From the NCBI RefSeq assembly GCF_014202905.1, contig NZ_JACHHY010000003.1:186001-250000 (forward strand): DNA of 64,000 nucleotides, given 5' to 3'. A program made the translations under genes and the position numbers. Each line of letters begins with the position of its first letter. Positions within the stretch are counted from its first letter, which is position 1. Below are positions 34,766 through 44,031 of the stretch, one piece after another. The stretch comes from Chitinivorax tropicus (GTDB lineage: Bacteria > Pseudomonadota > Gammaproteobacteria > Burkholderiales > SCOH01). The notes below the pieces were generated by a model. The model did not search any database and was not told the origin of the DNA. It was given only the letters and a program-made list of their open reading frames with translations.

Positions 34766-36121
34766 ATGCCGTACCTCAGCCTGAACCCCACAACTGGCGA
34801 GTGCTTGCAGGCATTCGACAATCACATTGCATCTGATGTTCCATATATCCTAGAGAAAGTTGCCCATGCTCAAGCGAGCTGGTCCCGGTGTTCGATTGAA
34901 GAGCGGGCAGCCATCATCCGCCGGGCCGCTGACCAACTCAGCACACACCGCGAGCGATATGCCGGGCTGATCACGCTGGAAATGGGCAAGCTCTTGCGCG
35001 AGGCGCTGGATGAAGTCGATAAATGTGCTGCCTTGCTGCGCTGGTTTGCTGATAGGGCTCCTTCTATATTAACCGAGGAATCGGTAGGTGGCGATGGCAA
35101 TGTCATCGCATATATGCCAGTTGGTGTGGTATTGGGCATCATGCCCTGGAACTACCCATTTTCTCAGGTTTTCCGCTACGCCGGGGCCGCATTGGTGGCA
35201 GGGAATGGTTGCGTGTTGAAGCATGCAGCCAATGTGCCGCAATGCGCATTTGCAATCGAAGCATTGTGGCGGGACGCGGGGCTGCCCGAGCATCTGTTCC
35301 GGGTGCTTTTGATCGAGCCGGAGGAGGTGCCTCAGGTGATCGCATCGCCCCATATCCATGCCATTGCCCTGACGGGCTCTGAGGCCGCAGGACGATCTGT
35401 CGCCGCTGTGGCCGGGGCCTATCTCAAAAAGACCGTGCTGGAGCTTGGCGGCTCTGATCCTTTTATCGTGTTGGCCGATGCCAATCTGGACGATGTGCTG
35501 GCGCAGGCGGTCACGGCCCGATTCACCAATTGTGGGCAGTCCTGTCTTTCTGCCAAGCGGTTCATCGTGGTGCCCAGCATTGCCGATCAGTTTGTGGATG
35601 GGCTGGCAGACCGAATCAAACAATTGAAGATGGGAGATCCGCTGCAGCAGCAGACGACATTGGCGCCCATGGCGCGTGCCGTGTTGCGGGATAAGCTGCA
35701 CGAGCAAGTGATGACCACTCTGGCCCAGGGGGGGCGGAGCAGGGTTGGATGCCACATCGAGCCGGGGGAGGGGTTGTACTATCAGGCCAGCCTGATCGAT
35801 GCAGTACCCGCTGGCTCGCCTGCCTATGCTGATGAGTTATTCGGGCCGGTGGCGGCAGTGATTCGTGCGGCAGATGAAAACGATGCCATGCGAATTGCCA
35901 ATGACAATCGATTCGGCCTAGGCGGCAGTATCTGGACATCGGATATCGGTCGCGGCAAGCAGCTGGCGCGACGTATCCACGCTGGCTATGTGAGTGTGAA
36001 TCGACCTTGTAGATCAGACCCGCAGCTGCCGCTGGGCGGGGTCAAGGCATCGGGTTACGGGCGGGAGATGGGCGAGGCTGGGTTGAAAGAATTCGTGACG
36101 ATTCAGGTGCTGCGGAGCTGA
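34766..36121 (+). CDS. NAD(P)-dependent succinate-semialdehyde-type dehydrogenase (Sad/YneI-like)
   Basis: A 451-residue aldehyde dehydrogenase. MPWNYPFSQVFRYA holds the oxyanion Asn, followed by LTGSEAAG, the catalytic Glu in VLELGGSDPFIVL and the nucleophile Cys in TNCGQSCLSAKRF. The short N-terminus and the LELGGSDPF/QSCLSAKRF pattern match the Sad/YneI branch, which oxidises succinate semialdehyde and similar short aldehydes. Substrate is inferred from family only. The frame is open upstream of 34766 into the slt promoter, but MPYLSLNPTTGE is the typical beginning. Confidence 0.9.
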   Translation: MPYLSLNPTTGECLQAFDNHIASDVPYILEKVAHAQASWSRCSIEERAAIIRRAADQLSTHRERYAGLITLEMGKLLREALDEVDKCAALLRWFADRAPSILTEESVGGDGNVIAYMPVGVVLGIMPWNYPFSQVFRYAGAALVAGNGCVLKHAANVPQCAFAIEALWRDAGLPEHLFRVLLIEPEEVPQVIASPHIHAIALTGSEAAGRSVAAVAGAYLKKTVLELGGSDPFIVLADANLDDVLAQAVTARFTNCGQSCLSAKRFIVVPSIADQFVDGLADRIKQLKMGDPLQQQTTLAPMARAVLRDKLHEQVMTTLAQGGRSRVGCHIEPGEGLYYQASLIDAVPAGSPAYADELFGPVAAVIRAADENDAMRIANDNRFGLGGSIWTSDIGRGKQLARRIHAGYVSVNRPCRSDPQLPLGGVKASGYGREMGEAGLKEFVTIQVLRS

Positions 36122-36175
36122 GCGCTAGCAGCAGAACGGATTGAAGCAATACGTTCTCTTGCCACCAGCCCATGA

Positions 36176-36208
36176 AAAAAACCACGCCAGACATCGGCGT
36201 GGTTTTTT
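36176..36208. terminator. bidirectional rho-independent terminator
   Basis: AAAAAACCACGCC (36176-36188) pairs with GGCGTGGTTTTTT (36196-36208) around AGACATC. The A and T runs serve both convergent genes, the dehydrogenase on the plus strand and the protease on the minus strand. Confidence 0.92.
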
Positions 36209-36224
36209 GTGCAGCAGGGTTGTT

Positions 36225-37385
36225 TCAGCGACGACGGCGATTCAGTGCCGCTGCAGCGCCCAGCAAGCCCAGACCAAACAGTGCCAGCGCGGTGGGCTCT
36301 GGTACGGCTGTCCTGCTGATCCAATTGCTGTATGCGCTGATCAGCATGCCGCCCATGCCATCACCAAATGCGCCCTTGGGGTGATCCCATCTGGTGCATT
36401 CATTTGAAGCAGGGTCTCTTTCCAGGCAGCCGATGCGGAAGCCAAAGGTATTGTTCCCAACCAGCTGCAGCTCACCATCGACTTCAATGAACGACGGACC
36501 CCCGGAATCACCGCCACCGATATTGGTTTCAACATCGTTACCCAGTGAGTTGCCACACACCGCCCGACCTAGCACAGCTGCGTCGCAGAACGCGTCACGG
36601 TTTTCTCCGTCGCGATTCGTGCCGTCAAAGTCGGCATACCAGATTTCACCGGTGCTGTTGGGATCGAAGCCGTGCTCATCATCGGTCTCGGTAAAGTCAT
36701 ACACGTTCCTGCCAGACCGCTTGGTGCGGAATGCAGGTTCAACGTTATAGCCATCCCAACCATCCCCGCTGGTGCCGTAACCCGCCATGGTGAAGACCGT
36801 GCCTTCGTTGATCCTGCCATTGTGCAATTTGTACCAAGTGGACGAAGTAGGGATGGCGCGTGGCAGGCGCACAATGGCGACGTCGTCATTGACACATTCA
36901 CCAGGCGTGCCGATCGGGCATCGTCCAAAACCCTGGTAATCAGGGTGCATATCGACTTTGCTGGCGGTGATGATCGAACGACCTGGGCTATTTGGTGTGG
37001 ATTCTGAATTGAAAATCACCCGGACATCATTCCCTGGGCGACTGATGTCAATCACGCTGCCTTGGCCATTGGTGTCCACACAGTGGCTGGCGGTCAAGAC
37101 ATGCCATGGGCTGATGGCCGCGCCGGAGCAGATGAAGCTTTCACCGCCATAGCGGATATTCAGGCTCACGACACCTCTGAATCGAGATGTGGGCAGGTTG
37201 GGGTCAACGCGGGTGTCTGGCGTGTCTGGCGCGTGTCCAGAGGTGATGAGAGGTGTCGGGGCGGATGCAATGCCTGTATAGACACCAACCGGCACCGCGA
37301 AGGCTGATGCGCCCAAGCTCGCCATGACTGCAAATGAGACGGCTTTTAGGGCAGTGCGAAACTCTCTCCTGATTTTGGTATTCAT
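36225..37385 (-). CDS. secreted trypsin-like serine protease with PEP-CTERM anchor
   Basis: A 386-residue secreted protease. It has a signal peptide (to about residue 30, ASAFAVP), then a chymotrypsin fold with all three catalytic residues: His in LTASHCVD, Asp in NDDVAIVRLP, and Ser in GGGDSGGPS. The C-terminus is VPEPTALALFGLGLLGAAAALNRRRR, a textbook PEP-CTERM signal (VPEP, helix, basic tail), which an exosortase would process. No exosortase or EPS gene is in this window. The target substrate is unknown. It has a long A+T-rich region upstream. Confidence 0.92.
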   Translation of the reverse strand: MNTKIRREFRTALKAVSFAVMASLGASAFAVPVGVYTGIASAPTPLITSGHAPDTPDTRVDPNLPTSRFRGVVSLNIRYGGESFICSGAAISPWHVLTASHCVDTNGQGSVIDISRPGNDVRVIFNSESTPNSPGRSIITASKVDMHPDYQGFGRCPIGTPGECVNDDVAIVRLPRAIPTSSTWYKLHNGRINEGTVFTMAGYGTSGDGWDGYNVEPAFRTKRSGRNVYDFTETDDEHGFDPNSTGEIWYADFDGTNRDGENRDAFCDAAVLGRAVCGNSLGNDVETNIGGGDSGGPSFIEVDGELQLVGNNTFGFRIGCLERDPASNECTRWDHPKGAFGDGMGGMLISAYSNWISRTAVPEPTALALFGLGLLGAAAALNRRRR

Positions 37386-38103
37386 TTTTATTCCCAGTTA
37401 TTGATAGCCGTACTTCCGGCAGCCCAAGTGGTTTGAGTTCTGTAATGGGGTATGGGCTACCGCCTGTGTGTCGCTTTTCGTTGATGAGCAATAATGAGCT
37501 CAAACAAGCGAACAACCAGATCGAACTAGCAATATTTATTCCATATTGTACAAGCTTGATAAAAAAGAACTCTATATATCTAAAAAAGTGAACATTAGAA
37601 CGAATGTAAAATTATTCGACAGTGAACATGTGAAAATTCTACCAAGAGGCACATGCTTTGGTTTGATAGCCGGAACTTGATTCATTAATTAATTGATTTC
37701 ATTTGAAAATAGAAATTGTCATAATGTGTAAAAAAAGCCGACGACCAGCGGAGAAGCGGCACCAGCATCATTGGGGTGAGCAAAACGGTAAAACTGGTTG
37801 ACCAGATATAATGTTGACTGAGACTCCCCTCTACTACCAGAGATGTTGGGTGATGTGATATATACTATTATTCGTATTCGAAAATTATTGAAATTGCATG
37901 TATGTGAGTGGCAATCATCAAGTTGAATGATGCAGAACAGGGCTGGTTGATTGCGTAAAAGTGCTGTAGAACAGCCTAATGTGAATCATGCTGTCATGAT
38001 ATACCAGAGGAAAAACAGCCTGCCGATGGCGTGAGGGCATGGCGACAAGCCAGTACTTTTTGATTTTCCATATTCTAATCAATTATTTTTTGAACAAAAA
38101 AAC
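37386..38103. other. long A+T-rich intergenic region
   Basis: About 720 bases without a plausible gene, much richer in A+T than the neighbours. It contains homopolymer runs and AT-rich hexamers that could be promoters for the protease (minus) and the GNAT gene (plus), but no single strong candidate. No tRNA, IS end or long repeat was seen. It may be remnant DNA from an old insertion. Confidence 0.5.
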
Positions 38104-38556
38104 ATGGTCATTCGCGAGGCGACGGTCGGAGACATTGCCCAACTACACGTTGTTCGAACATCCGTTGTCGAAAACAGGTTATCCAGCCCGGACTTGATCA
38201 CACACGATGATTACCGGATGTTTCTCACGCAATATGGCAAGGGTTGGTTGGCTGAGGTGGATAAAACCGTCGTGGGTTTTGCCATTATTGATTTACTAGG
38301 CAACAATATCTGGGCGCTCTTCGTTCACCCTGATTTTGAGAAAAGAGGTATTGGGAAAACATTGCATGATGCAATGTTGAACTGGTATTTCGAACAAACA
38401 GCGGTGGCCATCTGGCTAAGTACGACACCGCAGACACGGGCCGAGCAATTCTATAGACAGGCTGGGTGGACGGCTGCAGGATTGACACGCACTGGCGAGG
38501 TGCGTTTTGAGTTGACTCGGGAGGCCTGGGTGAGCCTCAATCATGTCGTCAAATAG
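38104..38556 (+). CDS. GNAT family N-acetyltransferase
   Basis: A 150-residue single-domain acetyltransferase. The acetyl-CoA-binding motif A is IWALFVHPDFEKRGIGKTLHDAML, with RGIGK at the pyrophosphate loop. The C-terminal motif B is AIWLSTTPQTRAEQFYRQAGWTAAG. The acceptor is unknown. The 5' end lies in the A+T-rich region and the ATG at 38104 has no strong ribosome site, only AT-rich sequence before it. It stands alone between the protease and a YcgR-type gene. Confidence 0.87.
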   Translation: MVIREATVGDIAQLHVVRTSVVENRLSSPDLITHDDYRMFLTQYGKGWLAEVDKTVVGFAIIDLLGNNIWALFVHPDFEKRGIGKTLHDAMLNWYFEQTAVAIWLSTTPQTRAEQFYRQAGWTAAGLTRTGEVRFELTREAWVSLNHVVK

Positions 38557-38731
38557 CGGAAAGCAGCCAGGGGTGTCGTGCTCTCATTGTGTCCCCCTGG
38601 CCGCGGCCACTTGATCGTGTAAGGCTCAGCTACCTCGATCATGAGCGGCACATTCGGCATGTAAAGCATTGCTGGAATCAGATCATGAAAAATCCACAGG
38701 TGGCAGATTGATAGTGGGGATTTTTCTGGAT

Positions 38732-39505
38732 TCAGCCGTCACTGCCAAGGCGGAAACGGCGTTTTCTTTCCTGATCAAGAATGTATCGTTGAATCATCTG
38801 TTCCGTCTGCGGTGTCAGATTCAGGAATCGGCAGCCCGATCGGTGGGTGCGCGTGCCGTTGCGCAGGATGAAATCGAAGCTGGATCGGATCTGTAACGCG
38901 GTGACGATCTGGCCAAATCCAGGCAACGTAATGCTACAGTTCTCAAATATCGCGCCTGGCTCTAAGTCGATCTCGATGGGATAGCCAATGACACCCACCC
39001 CGCCGATGCTGATGTCCATGACTTCCACCTCAACCGGCATCTGCCCTAATTGGGGAATCTGGCATTTCAGCGTCTGGCTGTAGGGAATAGATAGCCGGTA
39101 ATAGTTACGGCGTTGCAATTTCAGCAGTTTGTCAGGAATGGGCACGACAAAGGCGTCTCGTCCATCCAGGTTGCGCAGGCTGAATGCGCTTGTATCAAAT
39201 TGCACCCTGACCCGGTCGTGGGTGGACACACACATGATCCGCTGTGCCTGCTGTAGGTGTTGGTTGTCTGGCTGGCTGGGGGCCAGATCCAGAACCAGTA
39301 ACCCTTCCGCTGGCAGCGTTGTCAGAATGGACGTGGTGGCAAATGCTTGCTGATCATTGAAATAGGCGCTGATGGCGGTGTGTTTTTTCGCCATTGCATT
39401 CAGGATATAAAGAATTTCCACCGGCGACTTCAGCAGGAAGGGATTGTCCTCTCCGAGTGGGTGGATCTCTTCTGCCATAAAATGATGTGATGCTTTGTCC
39501 GTCAT
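38732..39505 (-). CDS. YcgR-like PilZ protein (flagellar brake)
   Basis: A 257-residue cyclic-di-GMP effector. The N-terminal half is the YcgR domain (FLLKSPVEILYILNAMAKKHTAISAYFNDQQAFATTSIL). The C-terminal half is a PilZ domain with both ligand motifs, RRNYYR near residue 130 and DISIGGVG near 165. YcgR slows the flagellar motor when c-di-GMP is high, but no flagellar genes are in the window, so the partner is not shown. Related PilZ proteins also act on pili, and pil genes are nearby. The start is the first ATG of the frame. Confidence 0.88.
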   Translation of the reverse strand: MTDKASHHFMAEEIHPLGEDNPFLLKSPVEILYILNAMAKKHTAISAYFNDQQAFATTSILTTLPAEGLLVLDLAPSQPDNQHLQQAQRIMCVSTHDRVRVQFDTSAFSLRNLDGRDAFVVPIPDKLLKLQRRNYYRLSIPYSQTLKCQIPQLGQMPVEVEVMDISIGGVGVIGYPIEIDLEPGAIFENCSITLPGFGQIVTALQIRSSFDFILRNGTRTHRSGCRFLNLTPQTEQMIQRYILDQERKRRFRLGSDG

Positions 39506-39743
39506 GGAAATTCAAACTCCTGTTACAACTTCGGTGTACCAAAAATACATTCGGCCCAGACAGATGCTGGGCCGTGATGTCAGCAGAACCTAGGGCATCT
39601 GTGACGCCAAGTGCCATATCGCACAATCCAATCCGACATAAAGTGAACCAATGGCATGGTAGCCCCGTGCCATGGGGTTGTCTTATGTACTGGTATTGTG
39701 CGCTCTTGGCTCTAAAGACTCATTGAAAAACAATAAGTTCATT

Positions 39744-39764
39744 TTCCAGATGAAGAATCTGGAA
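39744..39764 (-). repeat. short inverted repeat downstream of nucleotidyltransferase-like gene
   Basis: TTCCAGAT (39744-39751) and ATCTGGAA (39757-39764) with a five-base loop, 30 bases after the stop of the next gene to the right. A TTTTT run follows later on the minus strand, so it may be a weak terminator. Confidence 0.35.
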
Positions 39765-39793
39765 TGCCCAAGTGATCTCCGTTTGGTATAGGT

Positions 39794-40408
39794 TCATGCA
39801 CTTTGCATGGCATGCTCTTCCAGCATTTTCTCTACTTGATCAATCCTTGCCCGTTCAAGCCCCCCACCGTCCGCTCGGCTGGCGCTGTTTCTGCGCAGCT
39901 CGTCGCGAGGATACACCGCCAAGCTGATTGGAATGTCATTCGAATAGAAACTGACATTCATTTCCGCACGCTCATTGGGAAGTGCCAGATGACGGAACTG
40001 GATGGCTTGATTCAACAGGAAGATTTCGACATCTTTGCTTGAGTCAACAAACAGCTGGATGTTGATATCCGAGTATCGCCCCGCTGTTCCACTGAGTACC
40101 GAGCCCACCAGATACGGGTTGAACTGCGCCAGTTGCCGCATGACCCGAACTGCCTCCTCCCGCAGGGTCGTCAGTAGTTTGGAATGATCGTCTTTGAAAT
40201 AGATATCACGGTAGGCTTTGAGCGCCGTCTCGATCTCCATATTGGTTGGGAGATTCTGAGGGTCGTCAGTACCCACCTGTCGGGCTGCCTTTTTCTTGGC
40301 CAAGCCAAAATCATCAAGGCCATCGACCGCGATCAGTCGTGCGGCGACATGGGCAATTTGTTCTCGAATCGATTGATTGCGGCCTGCTCGTTCGCGGGGT
40401 TTGGGCAT
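39794..40408 (-). CDS. nucleotidyltransferase-like protein
   Basis: A 204-residue protein. The first 60 residues are basic and helical (MPKPRERAGRNQSIREQIAHVAARLIAVDGL). The middle holds a possible nucleotidyltransferase core, PYLVGSVLSGTAGRYSDINIQLFVDS, with the G-S and D-x-N/D spacing of Pol-beta-type enzymes but a less conserved second acidic residue. Relatives in betaproteobacteria often carry a misleading ligase annotation. Function is not known. Together with mrcA it is transcribed leftward, about 70 bases after the mrcA stop. The ATG at 40408 is preferred over a start nine codons earlier. Confidence 0.6.
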   Translation of the reverse strand: MPKPRERAGRNQSIREQIAHVAARLIAVDGLDDFGLAKKKAARQVGTDDPQNLPTNMEIETALKAYRDIYFKDDHSKLLTTLREEAVRVMRQLAQFNPYLVGSVLSGTAGRYSDINIQLFVDSSKDVEIFLLNQAIQFRHLALPNERAEMNVSFYSNDIPISLAVYPRDELRRNSASRADGGGLERARIDQVEKMLEEHAMQSA

Positions 40409-40479
40409 GGTCGTTTCACTTTCCTGGGCTACCACCAGGGGTAGCAGCCCATCGAGAGCGCTGTCTGGTCGATCAGATG

Positions 40480-42780
40480 TCAGAACAGCATGTCTTTGAC
40501 CTCTTCCTGCACTTGCGCAGGTGAGGTGCCACTATCAACACCAAGTTCAGGGTTGGTTTGCTGGAACTCCTCATAGAAGTAATCAACGATGGTGCCGTTT
40601 TCTGTCTCCAACGGTTTGGCAACCACACCTTCTGGGATGACAGGCTTGAACTCAGGTTCGCCCTTCAAGGCTTTGCCCATGTAGCCTATCCAGATGGGCA
40701 GAGCCGCCTGGCCGCCGGTTTCTGCGTTGCCTAGGGATCTAGGTTGATCATAGCCCATCCAGGATACCGCGACCAGATTACGTTGAAAGCCCGCAAACCA
40801 GGCATCGTATTGGTCATTGGTGGTACCCGTCTTCCCTGCCAGATCGCCCCTGCCCAGCGTCATGGCCTTGGCCGCTGTGCCACGACGCACCACGTCAGAC
40901 ATGATGGAAGTCATGATGAATGCGTTTCTCGGGTCGATCACCTGCTTGGCGTTCTTGCCTGCTTCTTCGGGCTGGGTCTTGGCCAGCACATTTCCCTTTC
41001 CGTCTTCGATCCGATCAATGAAATAGGGCGTGACACGATAGCCGCCATTGGCGAATACCGCATAGCCACCAGCCATCTGCAGAGGGGTGACTGATCCAGC
41101 ACCCAAAGCCATGGTCAGATAGGGTGGATGGTTTTTGGGATCGAAACCAAAGCGGGTAATGTATTCCTGAGCATACTGTGGCGTGATGGCCATCAGAATC
41201 CTGATGGATACCAGATTTTTTGACTTGGTCAGTGCATTGCGCAGCGTGATGGGGCCGCTGAATGTGCCATCGTAGTTTTTGGGCTCCCAGTGTTGCCCGC
41301 CGATGGTCGCGGGATCAATCGCCAATGGTGCATCGTTGATGACGGACTGGGGCGTGAAGCCTTTGTCGATTGCCGCTGAGTAGATGAACGGCTTGAAGCT
41401 GGAGCCTGGTTGCCGCCATGCCTGGGTAACATGGTTGAAGTTGTTCCGGCTGAAGTCGAAACCACCGATCAGCGCCCGGATCGCCCCATTGTTGGGGTCC
41501 ACTGCAACAAAGGCGGTCTCCACCTGTGGAAGCTGAGTAATGGCCCAGTTGCCCTTGTCATCTCGTTGGACACGGATGATAGAGCCTCGGGTGATTTTGT
41601 TGGCAGGGTTGACCTTGTCCGTCAGATTGCGTTGTGCAAATTTTAGGCCATTTCCATTAATAGAAATCGTTTCGCCGTCTTTTAGGTGAGCTGAGACAGA
41701 TTTTGTGTTTACAGACAATACGATAGCAGGTACCAGGTCACCAGCATCGTTCACTTTCTGCAATTCATCATCCAGCTGATCATCCGTGACGTCTGCAGCG
41801 ATTTCGACGGTTGCTTCTGGGCCACGATAACCATGCCGCCGATCATATTCCTGAATACCTTTTCGTACAGCAGCATATGCGGCATCTTGATGGGTCTTGT
41901 CGACTGTCGTATAGACCTTGAACCCCTGTGTGTAGGCCGCCTCCTTATACCGATCGTACATGACTTGGCGGACCATTTCGGCAACGTATAGAGCATCTGA
42001 GCTGAAGGTGACCGGACTACGTAGTACATGCAGTTTTTCGGCTTTGGCCAGCTGCATCTGCTCATCGCTGATGAACTTGAACTCCCGCATACGCCTGATC
42101 ACATACTCCTGCCGTTGTTTGGCGCGATTGGGGTTGGCCACTGGGTTGTAAGCAGACGGTGCCTTGGGTAGCCCTGCGAGCATTGCCATTTCTGCAACAC
42201 TCAATTGCTCCAGGTTTTTGCCGAAATAAGTCTGGGCGGCAGCTGCAAAGCCATATGCACGTTGCCCCAGATAAATTTGATTGAAGTAAAGCTCAAGAAT
42301 CTTGTCTTTGCTTAAATTATGTTCAATCTTGAAAGCTAACAAGATCTCATTGAACTTGCGGCTGAATGACCGTTCGCTGGAGAGAAAGAAGTTCTTGGCC
42401 ACCTGCTGGGTAATGGTGCTGGCACCCTGCTTGACCTGGCTGGACAGCACGTTTGAGATGGCGGCGCGCGCCACGCCTATGTAATCGACACCACTATGTT
42501 CATAGAAACGTACATCCTCCGCAGCCAGGATTGCTTGTTTCATGAGCAATGGAACATTCTCGATTTTGGCGAATGCGCGCCTTTCCTCACCGAATTCGCC
42601 AATCTGTACTCCATCGCGTGTATATATGCGTAATGGAATCTTTGGGCGATAGTCAGTGATCGCTTCAAGTGATGGAAGCCGGGGGTAGGTGATGGCTATC
42701 AATACACCTGCCGCACCAGCTGCGAGCACGAGCAGACCAACTAGGACTGCAAGAGGATATGTGATCCAACGTTTTGACAT
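40480..42780 (-). CDS. mrcA: penicillin-binding protein 1A
   Basis: A 766-residue bifunctional peptidoglycan synthase. A short cytoplasmic tail and one membrane helix (about 8-32) are followed by the GT51 glycosyltransferase domain with its Glu in AAEDVRFYEHSGVDY. An OB-like insertion leads to the transpeptidase domain with SxxK as GSSFKPF, SxN as SKN and KTGT in GKTGTTNDQYDAWFAG. All active-site motifs are intact. It faces pilM across 177 bases, a common betaproteobacterial arrangement. Confidence 0.96.
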   Translation of the reverse strand: MSKRWITYPLAVLVGLLVLAAGAAGVLIAITYPRLPSLEAITDYRPKIPLRIYTRDGVQIGEFGEERRAFAKIENVPLLMKQAILAAEDVRFYEHSGVDYIGVARAAISNVLSSQVKQGASTITQQVAKNFFLSSERSFSRKFNEILLAFKIEHNLSKDKILELYFNQIYLGQRAYGFAAAAQTYFGKNLEQLSVAEMAMLAGLPKAPSAYNPVANPNRAKQRQEYVIRRMREFKFISDEQMQLAKAEKLHVLRSPVTFSSDALYVAEMVRQVMYDRYKEAAYTQGFKVYTTVDKTHQDAAYAAVRKGIQEYDRRHGYRGPEATVEIAADVTDDQLDDELQKVNDAGDLVPAIVLSVNTKSVSAHLKDGETISINGNGLKFAQRNLTDKVNPANKITRGSIIRVQRDDKGNWAITQLPQVETAFVAVDPNNGAIRALIGGFDFSRNNFNHVTQAWRQPGSSFKPFIYSAAIDKGFTPQSVINDAPLAIDPATIGGQHWEPKNYDGTFSGPITLRNALTKSKNLVSIRILMAITPQYAQEYITRFGFDPKNHPPYLTMALGAGSVTPLQMAGGYAVFANGGYRVTPYFIDRIEDGKGNVLAKTQPEEAGKNAKQVIDPRNAFIMTSIMSDVVRRGTAAKAMTLGRGDLAGKTGTTNDQYDAWFAGFQRNLVAVSWMGYDQPRSLGNAETGGQAALPIWIGYMGKALKGEPEFKPVIPEGVVAKPLETENGTIVDYFYEEFQQTNPELGVDSGTSPAQVQEEVKDMLF

Positions 42781-42909
42781 GAGCGAAAAGAATTCTACTA
42801 GATGTAGTTGTTTAGACAGATGTTGCGCGAAATTATAGGCAGGAACAGGGTTTAAAAGAAGCCAGTTGATACTTTACATGACATTTTCTTACTGCTACAG
42901 TGGAATCAG

Positions 42910-42931
42910 ATTAGCATAATCTAATGCTAAT
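42910..42931. promoter_or_regulatory. palindrome in the mrcA-pilM divergent promoter region
   Basis: ATTAGCAT (42910-42917) and ATGCTAAT (42924-42931) with a six-base centre. CATAAT, a possible -10 for pilM, overlaps it (42915-42920). It may be an operator or a coincidental A+T-rich palindrome. Confidence 0.4.
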
Positions 42932-42957
42932 AACTTATTAGAAAAAGGAAAAACGGT

Positions 42958-44031
42958 TTGAAATTCCTCGACTTTCTGAAACCGAACTCTCCTCCTCTGA
43001 TTGGCGTTGACATTAGCTCGTCTGCAGTGAAAATGGTAGAGCTTTCCCATAACGGTAAAGCCTACAGCATCGAGAGATATGTCATCGAGCAATTGCCCAA
43101 GGATGCGGTCACCGACGGGAACATTGCCAATCTTGATGTGGTTGGAGATGCGGTCAAGCGTGCGTGGCGCTTGATGGGAACACGCATCAAGAACGTTGCA
43201 TTGGCATTGCCAGCGGCTGCGGTGATCACCAAGAAGATTACCATTCCTGCAGGGCAAAATGAGAATGAAATGGAGCTTCAGGTGGAAACCGAAGCAAATC
43301 AATACATTCCGTTTGCGCTGGATGAGGTGAATCTTGATTTCCAGGTGCTTGGGCCATCGCCTGCCGCACCGGATGAGGTTGATGTGTTGGTCGCGGCCTC
43401 GCGTAAAGAGAAAGTCGAAGATCGGGTCGGTGCTGTTGAAGCAGCCGGCCTTAAAGCCGTTGTCGTGGATGTAGAGTCCTACGCTACGCTGACTGCATAT
43501 GAACTCATCAAGCGACAACTGCCTGGCGAGGGGGCCAATCAGATCGTCGCTGTGGTCGATATCGGTGCGACCATGATGCATATCAATGTCCTCCGCGATG
43601 GAAATCAAGTCTATTTCCGCGAACAGGCTTTTGGCGGTAACCAGCTGACCCAGGATATCCAACGGCGATATAACTTGTCCTCCGATGAGGCCGAGGCTGC
43701 AAAGCGCAGCGGGGGGCTACCCGAAAACTATGAGCCCGAGGTGCTTCAGCCATTCATGGATGGTCTGGCATTAGAAGTCTCTCGTGCGCTTCAGTTCTTT
43801 TTTACTTCCACTCAATTTAACAAAGTGGATCATATCCTGCTGGCGGGCGGATGTGGTGGCATTCATGGATTGGATGAGGTCGTTGCGAACCGGACCCAAG
43901 TCGGTACCATGATCGCCAACCCTTTCCTGAACATGACCCAGTCGAGCCGGATCAAGCCTCGACAGTTATTGATTGATGCGCCGTCCTTGTTGATAGCCTG
44001 TGGCCTTGCGATGCGGAGGTTCGACGCATGA
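42958..44031 (+). CDS. pilM: type IV pilus assembly protein PilM
   Basis: A 357-residue actin-like cytoplasmic protein that binds the PilN N-terminus and links the pilus platform to the inner membrane complex. The actin-fold motifs are visible: LIGVDISSSAVKMVEL near the start, VAVVDIGATMMHINVL for the second phosphate loop and LLAGGCGGIHGLDEVV. It starts with TTG, with AAGGA nine bases upstream. Its TGA overlaps the pilN ATG (ATGA). It is the first gene of pilMNOPQ. Confidence 0.96.
   Translation: MKFLDFLKPNSPPLIGVDISSSAVKMVELSHNGKAYSIERYVIEQLPKDAVTDGNIANLDVVGDAVKRAWRLMGTRIKNVALALPAAAVITKKITIPAGQNENEMELQVETEANQYIPFALDEVNLDFQVLGPSPAAPDEVDVLVAASRKEKVEDRVGAVEAAGLKAVVVDVESYATLTAYELIKRQLPGEGANQIVAVVDIGATMMHINVLRDGNQVYFREQAFGGNQLTQDIQRRYNLSSDEAEAAKRSGGLPENYEPEVLQPFMDGLALEVSRALQFFFTSTQFNKVDHILLAGGCGGIHGLDEVVANRTQVGTMIANPFLNMTQSSRIKPRQLLIDAPSLLIACGLAMRRFDA

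Noticed and set aside
42895-43662. 255-residue open frame antisense to pilM
   Set aside because: pilM has clear actin-fold motifs and is coupled to pilN; the antisense frame has none.
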